Made by a program: the position numbers and the translations under genes | DNA from: Haliotis asinina | Lineage: Eukaryota; Mollusca; Gastropoda; Lepetellida; Haliotidae | Length of the DNA: 64,000 nucleotides | Assembly: GCF_037392515.1 (NCBI RefSeq) | Contig: NC_090291.1 | Location: 29,188,001-29,252,000 of the forward strand | Direction: 5' to 3' | Part shown: in pieces, positions 1 to 12,432 of the stretch | Layout: each line of letters starts with the position of its first letter | Position numbering within the stretch: the first letter of the stretch is position 1 | Notes under the pieces: model-generated | Told to the model about the DNA's origin: nothing | Seen by the model: only the letters and a program-made list of their open reading frames with translations | The model's database searches: none

Positions 1-11
1 AGCTTAAGGCT

Positions 12-722
12 CCTTCACACCTCTTTCGAAATGACAGGAATCAATGAGAATCAGCCAGAACAAACATATGTACTAATTTTGACCCGCATTCGGAAGACAA
101 TGTGAAAATAAACAATTTCTTCAAGCTTTATGGAATGAGAGTCCCAAATGCTATCAGTCGTTTCAGTGACAGGTGGACACGTTCTTGTGCGATTCGACAG
201 CATTCAGATGACGTCAGGGGTCATTTGGAGAGCATTCGGGACATTCTGACTGTATTCCAGGCGTATTCGAGGTACATTCGAGCTGTGTTCCAACTTCAAT
301 CTAAATATTCAGATACATTTGAAGCATATTCAACCTGAAGTCCAGCAGTAATCAAAATACATTCCGACTCATTCGAGGCGCATACGAAACATTCTGACAG
401 GATTGTGAAGTGGTTTGTCTTTTCTATTTTTCCTCGAATATGTTCAGAAAGCTTAAAATGCAGTTCGATGGAAGTAAAAAAAATACTTAGAATGCAATAA
501 GAATGCTTAGAATCAGGTTCCAATGCACCTCATATGCCGTTCGATATTTTTCTACTTCAAATATACCTCGAACGTTTTGAACATTCTAAACATTCGGGCA
601 TCTTACAGAGTGCAGTTTTAGAATTCAGTTCAGAAGTTTTAGAATTCAGTTCAAATGTCCAGGAATCGCCAGAAATTTTCATTCCGACAGCACTCCGGCT
701 CATTCCACTTCAGGTGTGAAGG
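12..722. mobile_element. MITE-like element with 11-bp terminal inverted repeats
   Basis: CCTTCACACCT at 12-22 is the reverse complement of AGGTGTGAAGG at 712-722, bounding about 711 bp with no coding potential. The interior is rich in quasi-periodic ATTCG/ATTC words, and a 19-20 bp sequence with TTAGAATTCAGTTC is duplicated near 625-655. This suggests a non-autonomous cut-and-paste element, but I cannot assign a superfamily or a target-site duplication. The same element is in every monomer: 4130-4839, 8298-9007, 12487-13196, 16600-17309 and 20769-21479. Confidence 0.55.
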
Positions 723-1223
723 GGGGTATTAGTGCCAAAGAAACCCCGGTCTTGACTCATGATAAACAGATTCCAGTTAGTGAGGAGAGAAAGCAGTGAA
801 AGCTGTCAAATGTTTATGATCGGAGCATCGGACACCACATGTTCGCTAAAGAGAAAGCATGTCCTGCCGTTCCAGAAGCACGCGCCATTCACCTAGTTAA
901 CATTAAAGATTAAGCTTGTATATCGTGACACCGCACACTCGCACACTTGCCATACGGTAGCTGCCTGTAAGCTAGCCAGTCAAGTGGTCCATTGCCAAAG
1001 AATTCAGTTACTAATTACGACAGCTACGTAGAAGTGCAGAGATTCTAGTAAAATAAAGAACGTTTTGAAAATATAATTGTCTTACAACACTGTCTCTATC
1101 TCAGAACAAACATTTCTGTTGTAGTCGATTCAGCACATAGAAATACTTCTGAGCTTGTGGTGAAATGTCTGGACTTCAGTCCATCATAAGACGCATCAAT
1201 GAAATGCATATCGCCAAGTGGAC
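723..1223. other. Unclassified monomer segment, no gene
   Basis: I recognise no coding or RNA feature here. One piece, 805-860, is a near copy of 2827-2891 inside the Penelope-like fragment of the same monomer (shared GCTAAAGAGAAAGCAT and TTATGATCGGAGCAT). The equivalent segments recur in monomers 2-6. Confidence 0.6.
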
Positions 1224-1389
1224 CCGTGAAGGTCCCGGGGTAGAATAGGCTTTCTGCAACCCATGTTTGCCATAAACGGCGACTATGCATGTCGTAAGAA
1301 GCGGCTAACGAGATCGGGTGGTGATGCTCGCTGACTTGGTTGGCACATGTCATCGGTTCCAGTTACGCAGATCGATGCTCATGCTGTTG
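1224..1389 (+). mobile_element. SINE, 5' half only (broken by microsatellite)
   Basis: It runs from CGTGAAGGTCCCGGGG through GGCTAACGAGATCGGGTGG to GATGCTCATGCTGTTG and then passes straight into (CATA)n. The intact version of the same copy is at 21981-22250. Equivalent half-SINEs lie at 5341-5506, 9509-9674, 13698-13863 and 17811-17976. The family is recognised from memory of molluscan genomes. Confidence 0.75.
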
Positions 1390-1554
1390 CATGCATGCAT
1401 GCATACATACATACATACATACATACATACATACATACATACATACATACATACATACATACATACATACATACATACATACATACATACATACATACAT
1501 ACATACATACATACATACATACATACATACATACATACATACATACATACATAC
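1390..1554. repeat. (CATA)n microsatellite, monomer 1
   Basis: 165 bp of tetranucleotide repeat, starting with a few CATG units. It is open in all six frames, which creates false YIHT and YVCM reading frames. Confidence 0.98.
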
Positions 1555-2379
1555 TCATAAATGCGAGTAGGCGAGATGGAATACAAACAAGGACTTGCAC
1601 ACATTGAGTGTGGTTTTGTTACTTCAGTGTGTGTGACCAGGGAGTGCAATATAATGGTGTGTCAGGTGTGTCATTCTGTGACGTATCAGCTGCATGTGCG
1701 TGTGTGTCAGTCATGTCCTACCGCGAGTGTCTGTGAGAACCTACCTCGACCAAGCTGTCCGTGTCACCTGACTACGGGGTGTGTGTGATAGAAAGAGTTG
1801 CCTCCCTTCAAGCAGAATGTAGACGAAAACTGATACAGTGAAATAACCGACTGTGTTGCTACCCCCATTACGTTCGTCATACCTACAATTTACATTCACT
1901 TATAGTCTACCAAATATACTGAACAGCAAAAGAAACGCAAGTTTCGAAAACATGAAGTCTCATAAAAGTAAGCGTTCATGTTTATGTCTTCTGTTCAAAG
2001 ACTAAACAAAAAAGTAGTTACCTACTTACCATGATAAATGAGAGAAAACGTTTGAACAACACTTAGGTAACTTGCTTGTATTACAATGATGTGAATATTG
2101 AATCATATCTGTGAGTTATTCAGTAATGGCGACACCTGCTGGTGCCATGTTTTCTGGACACTTTTCACCCTTTACATGTACAGGAAAATACAGTTCGTTC
2201 AATGCCCAGCGGCGCAAATCCATATCAAATTTAAATGGAAAATAATCATTATCTTGTGCAACGCAGTCTTTGTTTTTAGTGTCTCTATTTCGTACGATGA
2301 GTCCACTTGAACAGTGAACAGACTGATTTAATTGATTAAACTTGTAGACTACATAACCAGTGGCAGATAGCATGAGTAT
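1555..2379 (+). repeat. Segment homologous to the distal end of the TRIM modules
   Basis: It aligns by eye in order with 44985-45810, just beyond the TRIM-C module. Shared landmarks are AGGCGAGA followed by AAATACAAA, CATTGAGTGTGGTTTTGTTA, GCAATGCCCAGCG, and GATTTAA followed by TTGTAGACT/TTTGTGGACT. The first 500 bp belong to the dispersed repeat also found at 28425, 29870 and 36325. Copies in the other monomers are at 5720-6544, 9912-10736, 14025-14849 and 18194-19018. I see no coding capacity; the short open frames lack any recognisable domain. Confidence 0.75.
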
Positions 2380-2383
2380 CAAC

Positions 2384-4075
2384 CGATCGAGTCAGGATGA
2401 CCCACATCCAACCTTGGAACAAACATTCAGTTTCACATTCTGCTACGTTTGTGAAGAACCGGACTCTCACATACCGGGCACGATGGTTAGCTACAACGTT
2501 GTGGACCTGTTCACCAACATTCCGTTTGATGAAGTCTCCGTGCCAAACTTGACACTTGTATCAGTAGCCTTGAGGAAAGACTCGCAGTAGACAGCATTGT
2601 CAAATTTGTTTCTAGCTGCTTTCAGACATCCTACTTCACCTGGCAAGACAACATCTACCAGCAAATCCATGGGCTCCCCATAGGTTCACCTCTGTCACCG
2701 CCAATCACCGAGATCTTCATGACCAGCTTCGCAGAGACAGCCTTGGCTACATCCCCTTTCCAATCACTCCCCTGGTACAGAAAGGTGGATGACATCTTCA
2801 CCATCCTAGATCCCGACCATCCTCCTGTCAAATGCTTATGATCGGAGCATAGAAAATCATTGACATCAGGTGTTCGCTAAAGAGAAAGCATCTCAACAAG
2901 CAGCACCTGCGCATCCAGTTCACGATGGAAATAGAAGACCAATAGAAACTACCATTCCTAGATGTGTCTTTGCAGAACTCCCCCAACAACATTACCTACA
3001 GAAAATCCATCCACACCCACCAGTATATTCACTACCTCTCCAACCATCACCCCCAGATCAAACGTGCAATTGCCTCCACCCCAACCAGACGAGCTAAATC
3101 CGTCTGCGATTCTGACCATCTTCAAACTGAAATAGACCATCTAAGAACTACATTCATAAACCTCAACGGCTATCCCAAACAACTTGTAGACAGAAACATA
3201 TCATCCTCCCTGCAACAGCAAGAAGAATGCCAACCAAAACCTGGACCATCCCCAGTTAGAATTAACATTCCCTACCAAGGTCAGATTAGCCACCACATCT
3301 GTCGACTGCTCAAGAAAACTGCCGGTATAGATGTGACCTTCAGGTCTGACAAAACACTGAGGACCATTCTGAAAGCCAGTGACAGATGTTCACCAACCAA
3401 GACGACCCACAAGCCCAGGAGCTACATCTACAAGCCTATGTGTGACTGCGGCGCCAGCTATGTAGGAGAGACATCTCGCCCCATTGACACTAGGCTGAAA
3501 GAGCACAGAACTTCAGTAGAGAAATCAGATCTAAACAATCCGTCACACTCCACTGACTGGCAAGCAACACCCATCATAGCATCGAACATCCATGATTGGC
3601 TGCGACGAAAAATTTCAGAAGCTATCAACATCAAAAGATTAGCTCCACAGAGGAACAGGGACCAAGGGTTTTACCTACCAAATGCCCGGGAAGTCAATTA
3701 GACGTGGGCTTCACCAATCACCTGCTAATCCTCTGTTACAGCATCATCTCACCCTTAGTACCTTATCCTAGCTTTTGTATATTGCTAGACTATCATCCCC
3801 ACACTATTGTACACCAGTCAAATGGTTTCTATTGCTTAATCCATTGTAACAACGCCATACCAGCTTTTGTATATTTTAAGTCTCTTTTCATCTGCTATGT
3901 TTTAATTAAAATCACCACTCTGGCTTCTTGAACATTACTAGTATACATATCCTGTTTAACTGTTAGTTAGCATCCACCTGACCAGGGGGCAAGGCATAGC
4001 CCAGAAACGTCAAGAAAAACAATAAAGAAGAAGTCGACATCCATAACATTTTGTCCTATAACAACAAAGTCCTTT
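2384..4075 (+). mobile_element. Penelope-like retroelement fragment, monomer 1
   Basis: Conceptual translation shows pieces of a Penelope-type reverse transcriptase: VVDLFTNIPFDE near 2500, GLPIGSPLSP near 2670-2700, and the catalytic-core VDDIFTILD near 2790. A long frame at 2964-3701 (245 aa) follows, holding the linker LRTTFINLNGYP and a GIY-YIG endonuclease region with CDCGASYVGETSRPIDTRL and NRDQGFYLPNA. The 3' tail has GAAACGTC, then CAATAAAGAAG and CATCCATAA, a motif order shared with the element at 40672-41430. The 5' part of the element is missing and the remainder is degenerate, so it cannot be active. Confidence 0.88.
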
Positions 4076-5506
4076 GATCACTCTCTACATGTCAGTGGAC
4101 ATGAGTAAGAAGACGTTAAGCTTAAGGCTCCTTCACACCTCTTCGAAATGACAGGAATCAATGAGAATCAGCCAGAACAAACATATGTACTAATTTTGAC
4201 CCGCATTCGGAAGACAATGTGAAAATAAACAATTTCTTCAAGCTTTATGGAATGAGAGTCCCAAATGCTATCAGTCGTTTCAGTGACAGGTGGACACGTT
4301 CTTGTGCGATTCGACAGCATTCAGATGACGTCAGGGGTCATTTGGAGAGCATTCGGGACATTCTGACTGTATTCCAGGCGTATTCGAGGTACATTCGAGC
4401 TGTGTTCCAACTTCAATCTAAATATTCAGATACATTTGAAGCATATTCAACCTGAAGTCCAGCAGTAATCAAAATACATTCCGACTCATTCGAGGCGCAT
4501 ACGAAACATTCTGACAGGATTGTGAAGTGGTTTGTCTTTTCTATTTTTCCTCGAATATGTTCAGAAAGCTTAAAATGCAGTTCGATGGAAGTAAAACAAA
4601 TACTTAGAATGCAATAAGAATGCTTAGAATCAGGTTCCAATGCACCTCATATGCCGTTCGATATTTTTCCACTTCAATTATACCTCGAACGTTTTGAACA
4701 TTCTAAACATTCGGGCATCTTACAGAGTGCAGTTTTAGAATTCAGTTCAGAAGTTTTAGAATTCAGTTCAAATGTCCAGGAATCGCCAGAAATTTTCATT
4801 CCGACAGCACTCCGGCTCATTCCACCTCAGGTGTGAAGGGGGGTATTAGTGCTAAAGAAACCCCGGTCTTGACTCATGATAAACAGATTCCAGTTAGTGA
4901 GGAGAGAAAGCAGTGAAAGCTGTCAAATGTTTATGATCGGAGCATCGGACACCACATGTTCGCTAAAGAGAAAGCATGTCCTGCCGTTCCAGAAGCACGC
5001 GCCATTCACCTAGTTAACATTAAAGATTAAGCTTGTATATCGTGACACCGCACACTCGCACACTTGCCATACGGTAGCTGCCTGTAAGCTAGCCAGTCAA
5101 GTGGTCCATTGCCAAAGAATTCAGTTACTAATTACGACAGCTACGTAGAAGTGCAGAGATTCTAGTAAAATAAAGAACGTTTTGAAAATATAATTGTCTT
5201 ACAACATTGTCTCTATCTCAGAACAAACATTTCTGTTGTAGTCGATTCAGCACATAGAAATACTTCTGAGCTTGTGGTGAAATGTCTGGACTTCAGTCCA
5301 TCATAAGACGCATCAATGAAATGCATATCGCCAAGTGGACCCGTGAAGGTCCCGGGGTAGAATAGGCTTTCTGCAACCCATGTTTGCCATAAACGGCGAC
5401 TATGCTTGTCGTAAGAAGCGGCTAACGAGATCGGGTGGTGATGCTCGCTGACTTGGTTGGCACATGTCATCGGTTCCAGTTACGCAGATCGATGCTCATG
5501 CTGTTG

Positions 5507-5719
5507 CATACATACATACATACATACATACATACATACATACATACATACATACATACATACATACATACATACATACATACATACATACATACATACA
5601 TACATACATACATACATACATACATACATACATACATACATACATACATACATACATACATACATACATACATACATACATACATACATACATACATACA
5701 TACATACATACATACATAC
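5507..5719. repeat. (CATA)n microsatellite, monomer 2
   Basis: 213 bp, pure CATA units. Confidence 0.98.
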
Positions 5720-6548
5720 TCATAAATGCGAGTAGGCGAGATGGAATACAAACAAGGACTTGCACACATTGAGTGTGGTTTTGTTACTTCAGTGTGTGTG
5801 ACCAGGGAGTGCAATATAATGGTGTGTCAGGTGTGTCATTCTGTGACGTATCAGCTGCATGTGCGTGTGTGTCAGTCATGTCCTACCGCGAGTGTCTGTG
5901 AGAACCTACCTCGACCAAGCTGTCCGTGTCACCTGACTACGGGGTGTGTGTGATAGAAAGAGTTGCCTCCCTTCAAGCAGAATGTAGACGAAAACTGATA
6001 CAGTGAAATAACCGACTGTGTTGCTACCCCCATTACGTTCGTCATACCTACAATTTACATTCACTTATAGTCTACCAAATATACTGAACAGCAAAAGAAA
6101 CGCAAGTTTCGAAAACATGAAGTCTCATAAAAGTAAGCGTTCATGTTTATGTCTTCTGTTCAAAGACTAAACAAAAAAGTAGTTACCTACTTACCATGAT
6201 AAATGAGAGAAAACGTTTGAACAACACTTAGGTAACTTGCTTGTATTACAATGATGTGAATATTGAATCATATCTGTGAGTTATTCAGTAATGGCGACAC
6301 CTGCTGGTGCCATGTTTTCTGGACACTTTTCACCCTTTACATGTACAGGAAAATACAGTTCGTTCAATGCCCAGCGGCGCAAATCCATATCAAATTTAAA
6401 TGGAAAATAATCATTATCTTGTGCAACGCAGTCTTTGTTTTTAGTGTCTCTATTTCGTACGATGAGTCCACTTGAACAGTGAACAGACTGATTTAATTGA
6501 TTAAACTTGTAGACTACATAACCAGTGGCAGATAGCATGAGTATCAAC

Positions 6549-8243
6549 CGATCGAGTCAGGATGACCCACATCCAACCTTGGAACAAACATTCAGTTTCA
6601 CATTCTGCTACGTTTGTGAAGAACCGGACTCTCACATACCGGGCACGATGGTTAGCTACAACGTTGTGGACCTGTTCACCAACATTCCGTTTGATGAAGT
6701 CTCCGTGCCAAACTTGACACTTGTATCAGTAGCCTTGAGGAAAGACTCGCAGTAGACAGCATTGTCAAATTTGTTGTTTCTAGCTGCTTTCAGACATCCT
6801 ACTTCACCTGGCAAGACAACATCTACCAGCAAATCCATGGGCTCCCCATAGGTTCACCTCTGTCACCGCCAATCACCGAGATCTTCATGACCAGCTTCGC
6901 AGAGACAGCCTTGGCTACATCCCCTTTCCAATCACTCCCCTGGTACAGAAAGGTGGATGACATCTTCACCATCCTAGATCCCGACCATCCTCCTGTCAAA
7001 TGCTTATGATCGGAGCATAGAAAATCATTGACATCAGGTGTTCGCTAAAGAGAAAGCATCTCAACAAGCAGCACCTGCGCATCCAGTTCACGATGGAAAT
7101 AGAAGACCAATAGAAACTACCATTCCTAGATGTGTCTTTGCAGAACTCCCCCAACAACATTACCTACAGAAAATCCATCCACACCCACCAGTATATTCAC
7201 TACCTCTCCAACCATCACCCCCAGATCAAACGTGCAATTGCCTCCACCCCAACCAGACGAGCTAAATCCGTCTGCGATTCTGACCATCTTCAAACTGAAA
7301 TAGACCATCTAAGAACTACATTCATAAACCTCAACGGCTATCCCAAACAACTTGTAGACAGAAACATATCATCCTCCCTGCAACAGCAAGAAGAATGCCA
7401 ACCAAAACCTGGACCATCCCCAGTTAGAATTAACATTCCCTACCAAGGTCAGATTAGCCACCACATCTGTCGACTGCTCAAGAAAACTGCCGGTATAGAT
7501 GTGACCTTCAGGTCTGACAAAACACTGAGGACCATTCTGAAAGCCAGTGACAGATGTTCACCAACCAAGACGACCCACAAGCCCAGGAGCTACATCTACA
7601 AGCCTATGTGTGACTGCGGCGCCAGCTATGTAGGAGAGACATCTCGCCCCATTGACACTAGGCTGAAAGAGCACAGAACTTCAGTAGAGAAATCAGATCT
7701 AAACAATCCGTCACACTCCACTGACTGGCAAGCAACACCCATCATAGCATCGAACATCCATGATTGGCTGCGACGAAAAATTTCAGAAGCTATCAACATC
7801 AAAAGATTAGCTCCACAGAGGAACAGGGACCAAGGGTTTTACCTACCAAATGCCCGGGAAGTCAATTAGACGTGGGCTTCACCAATCACCTGCTAATCCT
7901 CTGTTACAGCATCATCTCACCCTTAGTACCTTATCCTAGCTTTTGTATATTGCTAGACTATCATCCCCACACTATTGTACACCAGTCAAATGGTTTCTAT
8001 TGCTTAATCCATTGTAACAACGCCATACCAGCTTTTGTATATTTTAAGTCTCTTTTCATCTGCTATGTTTTAATTAAAATCACCACTCTGGCTTCTTGAA
8101 CATTACTAGTATACATATCCTGTTTAACTGTTAGTTAGCATCCACCTGACCAGGGGGCAAGGCATAGCCCAGAAACGTCAAGAAAAACAATAAAGAAGAA
8201 GTCGACATCCATAACATTTTGTCCTATAACAACAAAGTCCTTT
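6549..8243 (+). mobile_element. Penelope-like retroelement fragment, monomer 2
   Basis: Same broken fragment as at 2384-4075. The GIY-YIG-containing frame is at 7132-7869 and its protein is identical to that of monomer 1. Confidence 0.88.
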
Positions 8244-9674
8244 GATCACTCTCTACATGTCAGTGGACATGAGTAAGAAGACGTTAAGCTTAAGGCTCCT
8301 TCACACCTCTTCGAAATGACAGGAATCAATGAGAATCAGCCAGAACAAACATATGTACTAATTTTGACCCGCATTCGGAAGACAATGTGAAAATAAACAA
8401 TTTCTTCAAGCTTTATGGAATGAGAGTCCCAAATGCTATCAGTCGTTTCAGTGACAGGTGGACACGTTCTTGTGCGATTCGACAGCATTCAGATGACGTC
8501 AGGGGTCATTTGGAGAGCATTCGGGACATTCTGACTGTATTCCAGGCGTATTCGAGGTACATTCGAGCTGTGTTCCAACTTCAATCTAAATATTCAGATA
8601 CATTTGAAGCATATTCAACCTGAAGTCCAGCAGTAATCAAAATACATTCCGACTTATTCGAGGCGCATACGAAACATTCTGACAGGATTGTGAAGTGGTT
8701 TGTCTTTTCTATTTTTCCTCGAATATGTTCAGAAAGCTTAAAATGCAGTTCGATGGAAGTAAAACAAATACTTAGAATGCAATAAGAATGCTTAGAATCA
8801 GGTTCCAATGCACCTCATATGCCGTTCGATATTTTTCCACTTCAATTATACCTCGAACGTTTTGAACATTCTAAACATTCGGGCATCTTACAGAGTGCAG
8901 TTTTAGAATTCAGTTCAGAAGTTTTAGAATTCAGTTCAAATGTCCAGGAATCGCCAGAAATTTTCATTCCGACAGCACTCCGGCTCATTCCACCTCAGGT
9001 GTGAAGGGGGGTATTAGTGCTAAAGAAACCCCGGTCTTGACTCATGATAAACAGATTCCAGTTAGTGAGGAGAGAAAGCAGTGAAAGCTGTCAAATGTTT
9101 ATGATCGGAGCATCGGACACCACATGTTCGCTAAAGAGAAAGCATGTCCTGCCGTTCCAGAAGCACGCGCCATTCACCTAGTTAACATTAAAGATTAAGC
9201 TTGTATATCGTGACACCGCACACTCGCACACTTGCCATACGGTAGCTGCCTGTAAGCTAGCCAGTCAAGTGGTCCATTGCCAAAGAATTCAGTTACTAAT
9301 TACGACAGCTACGTAGAAGTGCAGAGATTCTAGTAAAATAAAGAACGTTTTGAAAATATAATTGTCTTACAACATTGTCTCTATCTCAGAACAAACATTT
9401 CTGTTGTAGTCGATTCAGCACATAGAAATACTTCTGAGCTTGTGGTGAAATGTCTGGACTTCAGTCCATCATAAGACGCATCAATGAAATGCATATCGCC
9501 AAGTGGACCCGTGAAGGTCCCGGGGTAGAATAGGCTTTCTGCAACCCATGTTTGCCATAAACGGCGACTATGCTTGTCGTAAGAAGCGGCTAACGAGATC
9601 GGGTGGTGATGCTCGCTGACTTGGTTGGCACATGTCATCGGTTCCAGTTACGCAGATCGATGCTCATGCTGTTG

Positions 9675-9911
9675 CATACATACATACATACATACATACA
9701 TACATACATACATACATACATACATACATACATACATACATACATACATACATACATACATACATACATACATACATACATACATACATACATACATACA
9801 TACATACATACATACATACATACATACATACATACATACATACATACATACATACATACATACATACATACATACATACATACATACATACATACATACA
9901 TACATACATAC
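9675..9911. repeat. (CATA)n microsatellite, monomer 3
   Basis: 237 bp, pure CATA units, the longest of the set. Confidence 0.98.
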
Positions 9912-10740
9912 TCATAAATGCGAGTAGGCGAGATGGAATACAAACAAGGACTTGCACACATTGAGTGTGGTTTTGTTACTTCAGTGTGTGTGACCAGGGA
10001 GTGCAATATAATGGTGTGTCAGGTGTGTCATTCTGTGACGTATCAGCTGCATGTGCGTGTGTGTCAGTCATGTCCTACCGCGAGTGTCTGTGAGAACCTA
10101 CCTCGACCAAGCTGTCCGTGTCACCTGACTACGGGGTGTGTGTGATAGAAAGAGTTGCCTCCCTTCAAGCAGAATGTAGACGAAAACTGATACAGTGAAA
10201 TAACCGACTGTGTTGCTACCCCCATTACGTTCGTCATACCTACAATTTACATTCACTTATAGTCTACCAAATATACTGAACAGCAAAAGAAACGCAAGTT
10301 TCGAAAACATGAAGTCTCATAAAAGTAAGCGTTCATGTTTATGTCTTCTGTTCAAAGACTAAACAAAAAAGTAGTTACCTACTTACCATGATAAATGAGA
10401 GAAAACGTTTGAACAACACTTAGGTAACTTGCTTGTATTACAATGATGTGAATATTGAATCATATCTGTGAGTTATTCAGTAATGGCGACACCTGCTGGT
10501 GCCATGTTTTCTGGACACTTTTCACCCTTTACATGTACAGGAAAATACAGTTCGTTCAATGCCCAGCGGCGCAAATCCATATCAAATTTAAATGGAAAAT
10601 AATCATTATCTTGTGCAACGCAGTCTTTGTTTTTAGTGTCTCTATTTCGTACGATGAGTCCACTTGAACAGTGAACAGACTGATTTAATTGATTAAACTT
10701 GTAGACTACATAACCAGTGGCAGATAGCATGAGTATCAAC

Positions 10741-12432
10741 CGATCGAGTCAGGATGACCCACATCCAACCTTGGAACAAACATTCAGTTTCACATTCTGC
10801 TACGTTTGTGAAGAACCGGACTCTCACATACCGGGCACGATGGTTAGCTACAACGTTGTGGACCTGTTCACCAACATTCCGTTTGATGAAGTCTCCGTGC
10901 CAAACTTGACACTTGTATCAGTAGCCTTGAGGAAAGACTCGCAGTAGACAGCATTGTCAAATTTGTTTCTAGCTGCTTTCAGACATCCTACTTCACCTGG
11001 CAAGACAACATCTACCAGCAAATCCATGGGCTCCCCATAGGTTCACCTCTGTCACCGCCAATCACCGAGATCTTCATGACCAGCTTCGCAGAGACAGCCT
11101 TGGCTACATCCCCTTTCCAATCACTCCCCTGGTACAGAAAGGTGGATGACATCTTCACCATCCTAGATCCCGACCATCCTCCTGTCAAATGCTTATGATC
11201 GGAGCATAGAAAATCATTGACATCAGGTGTTCGCTAAAGAGAAAGCATCTCAACAAGCAGCACCTGCGCATCCAGTTCACGATGGAAATAGAAGACCAAT
11301 AGAAACTACCATTCCTAGATGTGTCTTTGCAGAACTCCCCCAACAACATTACCTACAGAAAATCCATCCACACCCACCAGTATATTCACTACCTCTCCAA
11401 CCATCACCCCCAGATCAAACGTGCAATTGCCTCCACCCCAACCAGACGAGCTAAATCCGTCTGCGATTCTGACCATCTTCAAACTGAAATAGACCATCTA
11501 AGAACTACATTCATAAACCTCAACGGCTATCCCAAACAACTTGTAGACAGAAACATATCATCCTCCCTGCAACAGCAAGAAGAATGCCAACCAAAACCTG
11601 GACCATCCCCAGTTAGAATTAACATTCCCTACCAAGGTCAGATTAGCCACCACATCTGTCGACTGCTCAAGAAAACTGCCGGTATAGATGTGACCTTCAG
11701 GTCTGACAAAACACTGAGGACCATTCTGAAAGCCAGTGACAGATGTTCACCAACCAAGACGACCCACAAGCCCAGGAGCTACATCTACAAGCCTATGTGT
11801 GACTGCGGCGCCAGCTATGTAGGAGAGACATCTCGCCCCATTGACACTAGGCTGAAAGAGCACAGAACTTCAGTAGAGAAATCAGATCTAAACAATCCGT
11901 CACACTCCACTGACTGGCAAGCAACACCCATCATAGCATCGAACATCCATGATTGGCTGCGACGAAAAATTTCAGAAGCTATCAACATCAAAAGATTAGC
12001 TCCACAGAGGAACAGGGACCAAGGGTTTTACCTACCAAATGCCCGGGAAGTCAATTAGACGTGGGCTTCACCAATCACCTGCTAATCCTCTGTTACAGCA
12101 TCATCTCACCCTTAGTACCTTATCCTAGCTTTTGTATATTGCTAGACTATCATCCCCACACTATTGTACACCAGTCAAATGGTTTCTATTGCTTAATCCA
12201 TTGTAACAACGCCATACCAGCTTTTGTATATTTTAAGTCTCTTTTCATCTGCTATGTTTTAATTAAAATCACCACTCTGGCTTCTTGAACATTACTAGTA
12301 TACATATCCTGTTTAACTGTTAGTTAGCATCCACCTGACCAGGGGGCAAGGCATAGCCCAGAAACGTCAAGAAAAACAATAAAGAAGAAGTCGACATCCA
12401 TAACATTTTGTCCTATAACAACAAAGTCCTTT
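10741..12432 (+). mobile_element. Penelope-like retroelement fragment, monomer 3
   Basis: Same broken fragment. The GIY-YIG-containing frame is at 11321-12058, identical in protein sequence to the other copies. Confidence 0.88.

Larger units (their letters stand above)
1..4118 (+). repeat. Array monomer 1 (edge copy)
   Basis: 4118 bp. It differs from the inner copies by TTTCGAAATG near its start, CTTCAAATATA near 560, AACACTG near 1087, and a microsatellite that opens with CATG units. It shares several of these variants with partial monomer 6 rather than with monomers 2-5. Confidence 0.95.
4119..8286 (+). repeat. Array monomer 2
   Basis: 4168 bp. It carries the inner-copy variants (TTCAATTATA, AACATTG, a one-base-shorter CTCTTCG near the start) and a private 3-bp GTT duplication near 6775. 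Confidence 0.95.

Noticed and set aside
1-6. Window begins AGCTT, as if at a HindIII end
   Set aside because: An AAGCTT site occurs at the same phase in every monomer, but one window edge is no evidence for a clone or contig end.
1318-1649. Long overlapping frames of YIHT, HTYI or YVCM repeats on both strands (also in the other four monomers)
   Set aside because: They are translations of the (CATA)n microsatellite, which has no stop codon in any frame; no coding evidence.
2964-3701. GIY-YIG frame as a domesticated host nuclease
   Set aside because: It is preceded by degenerate reverse-transcriptase remnants and followed by a Penelope-type 3' end; identity between monomers comes from recent array amplification, not selection.
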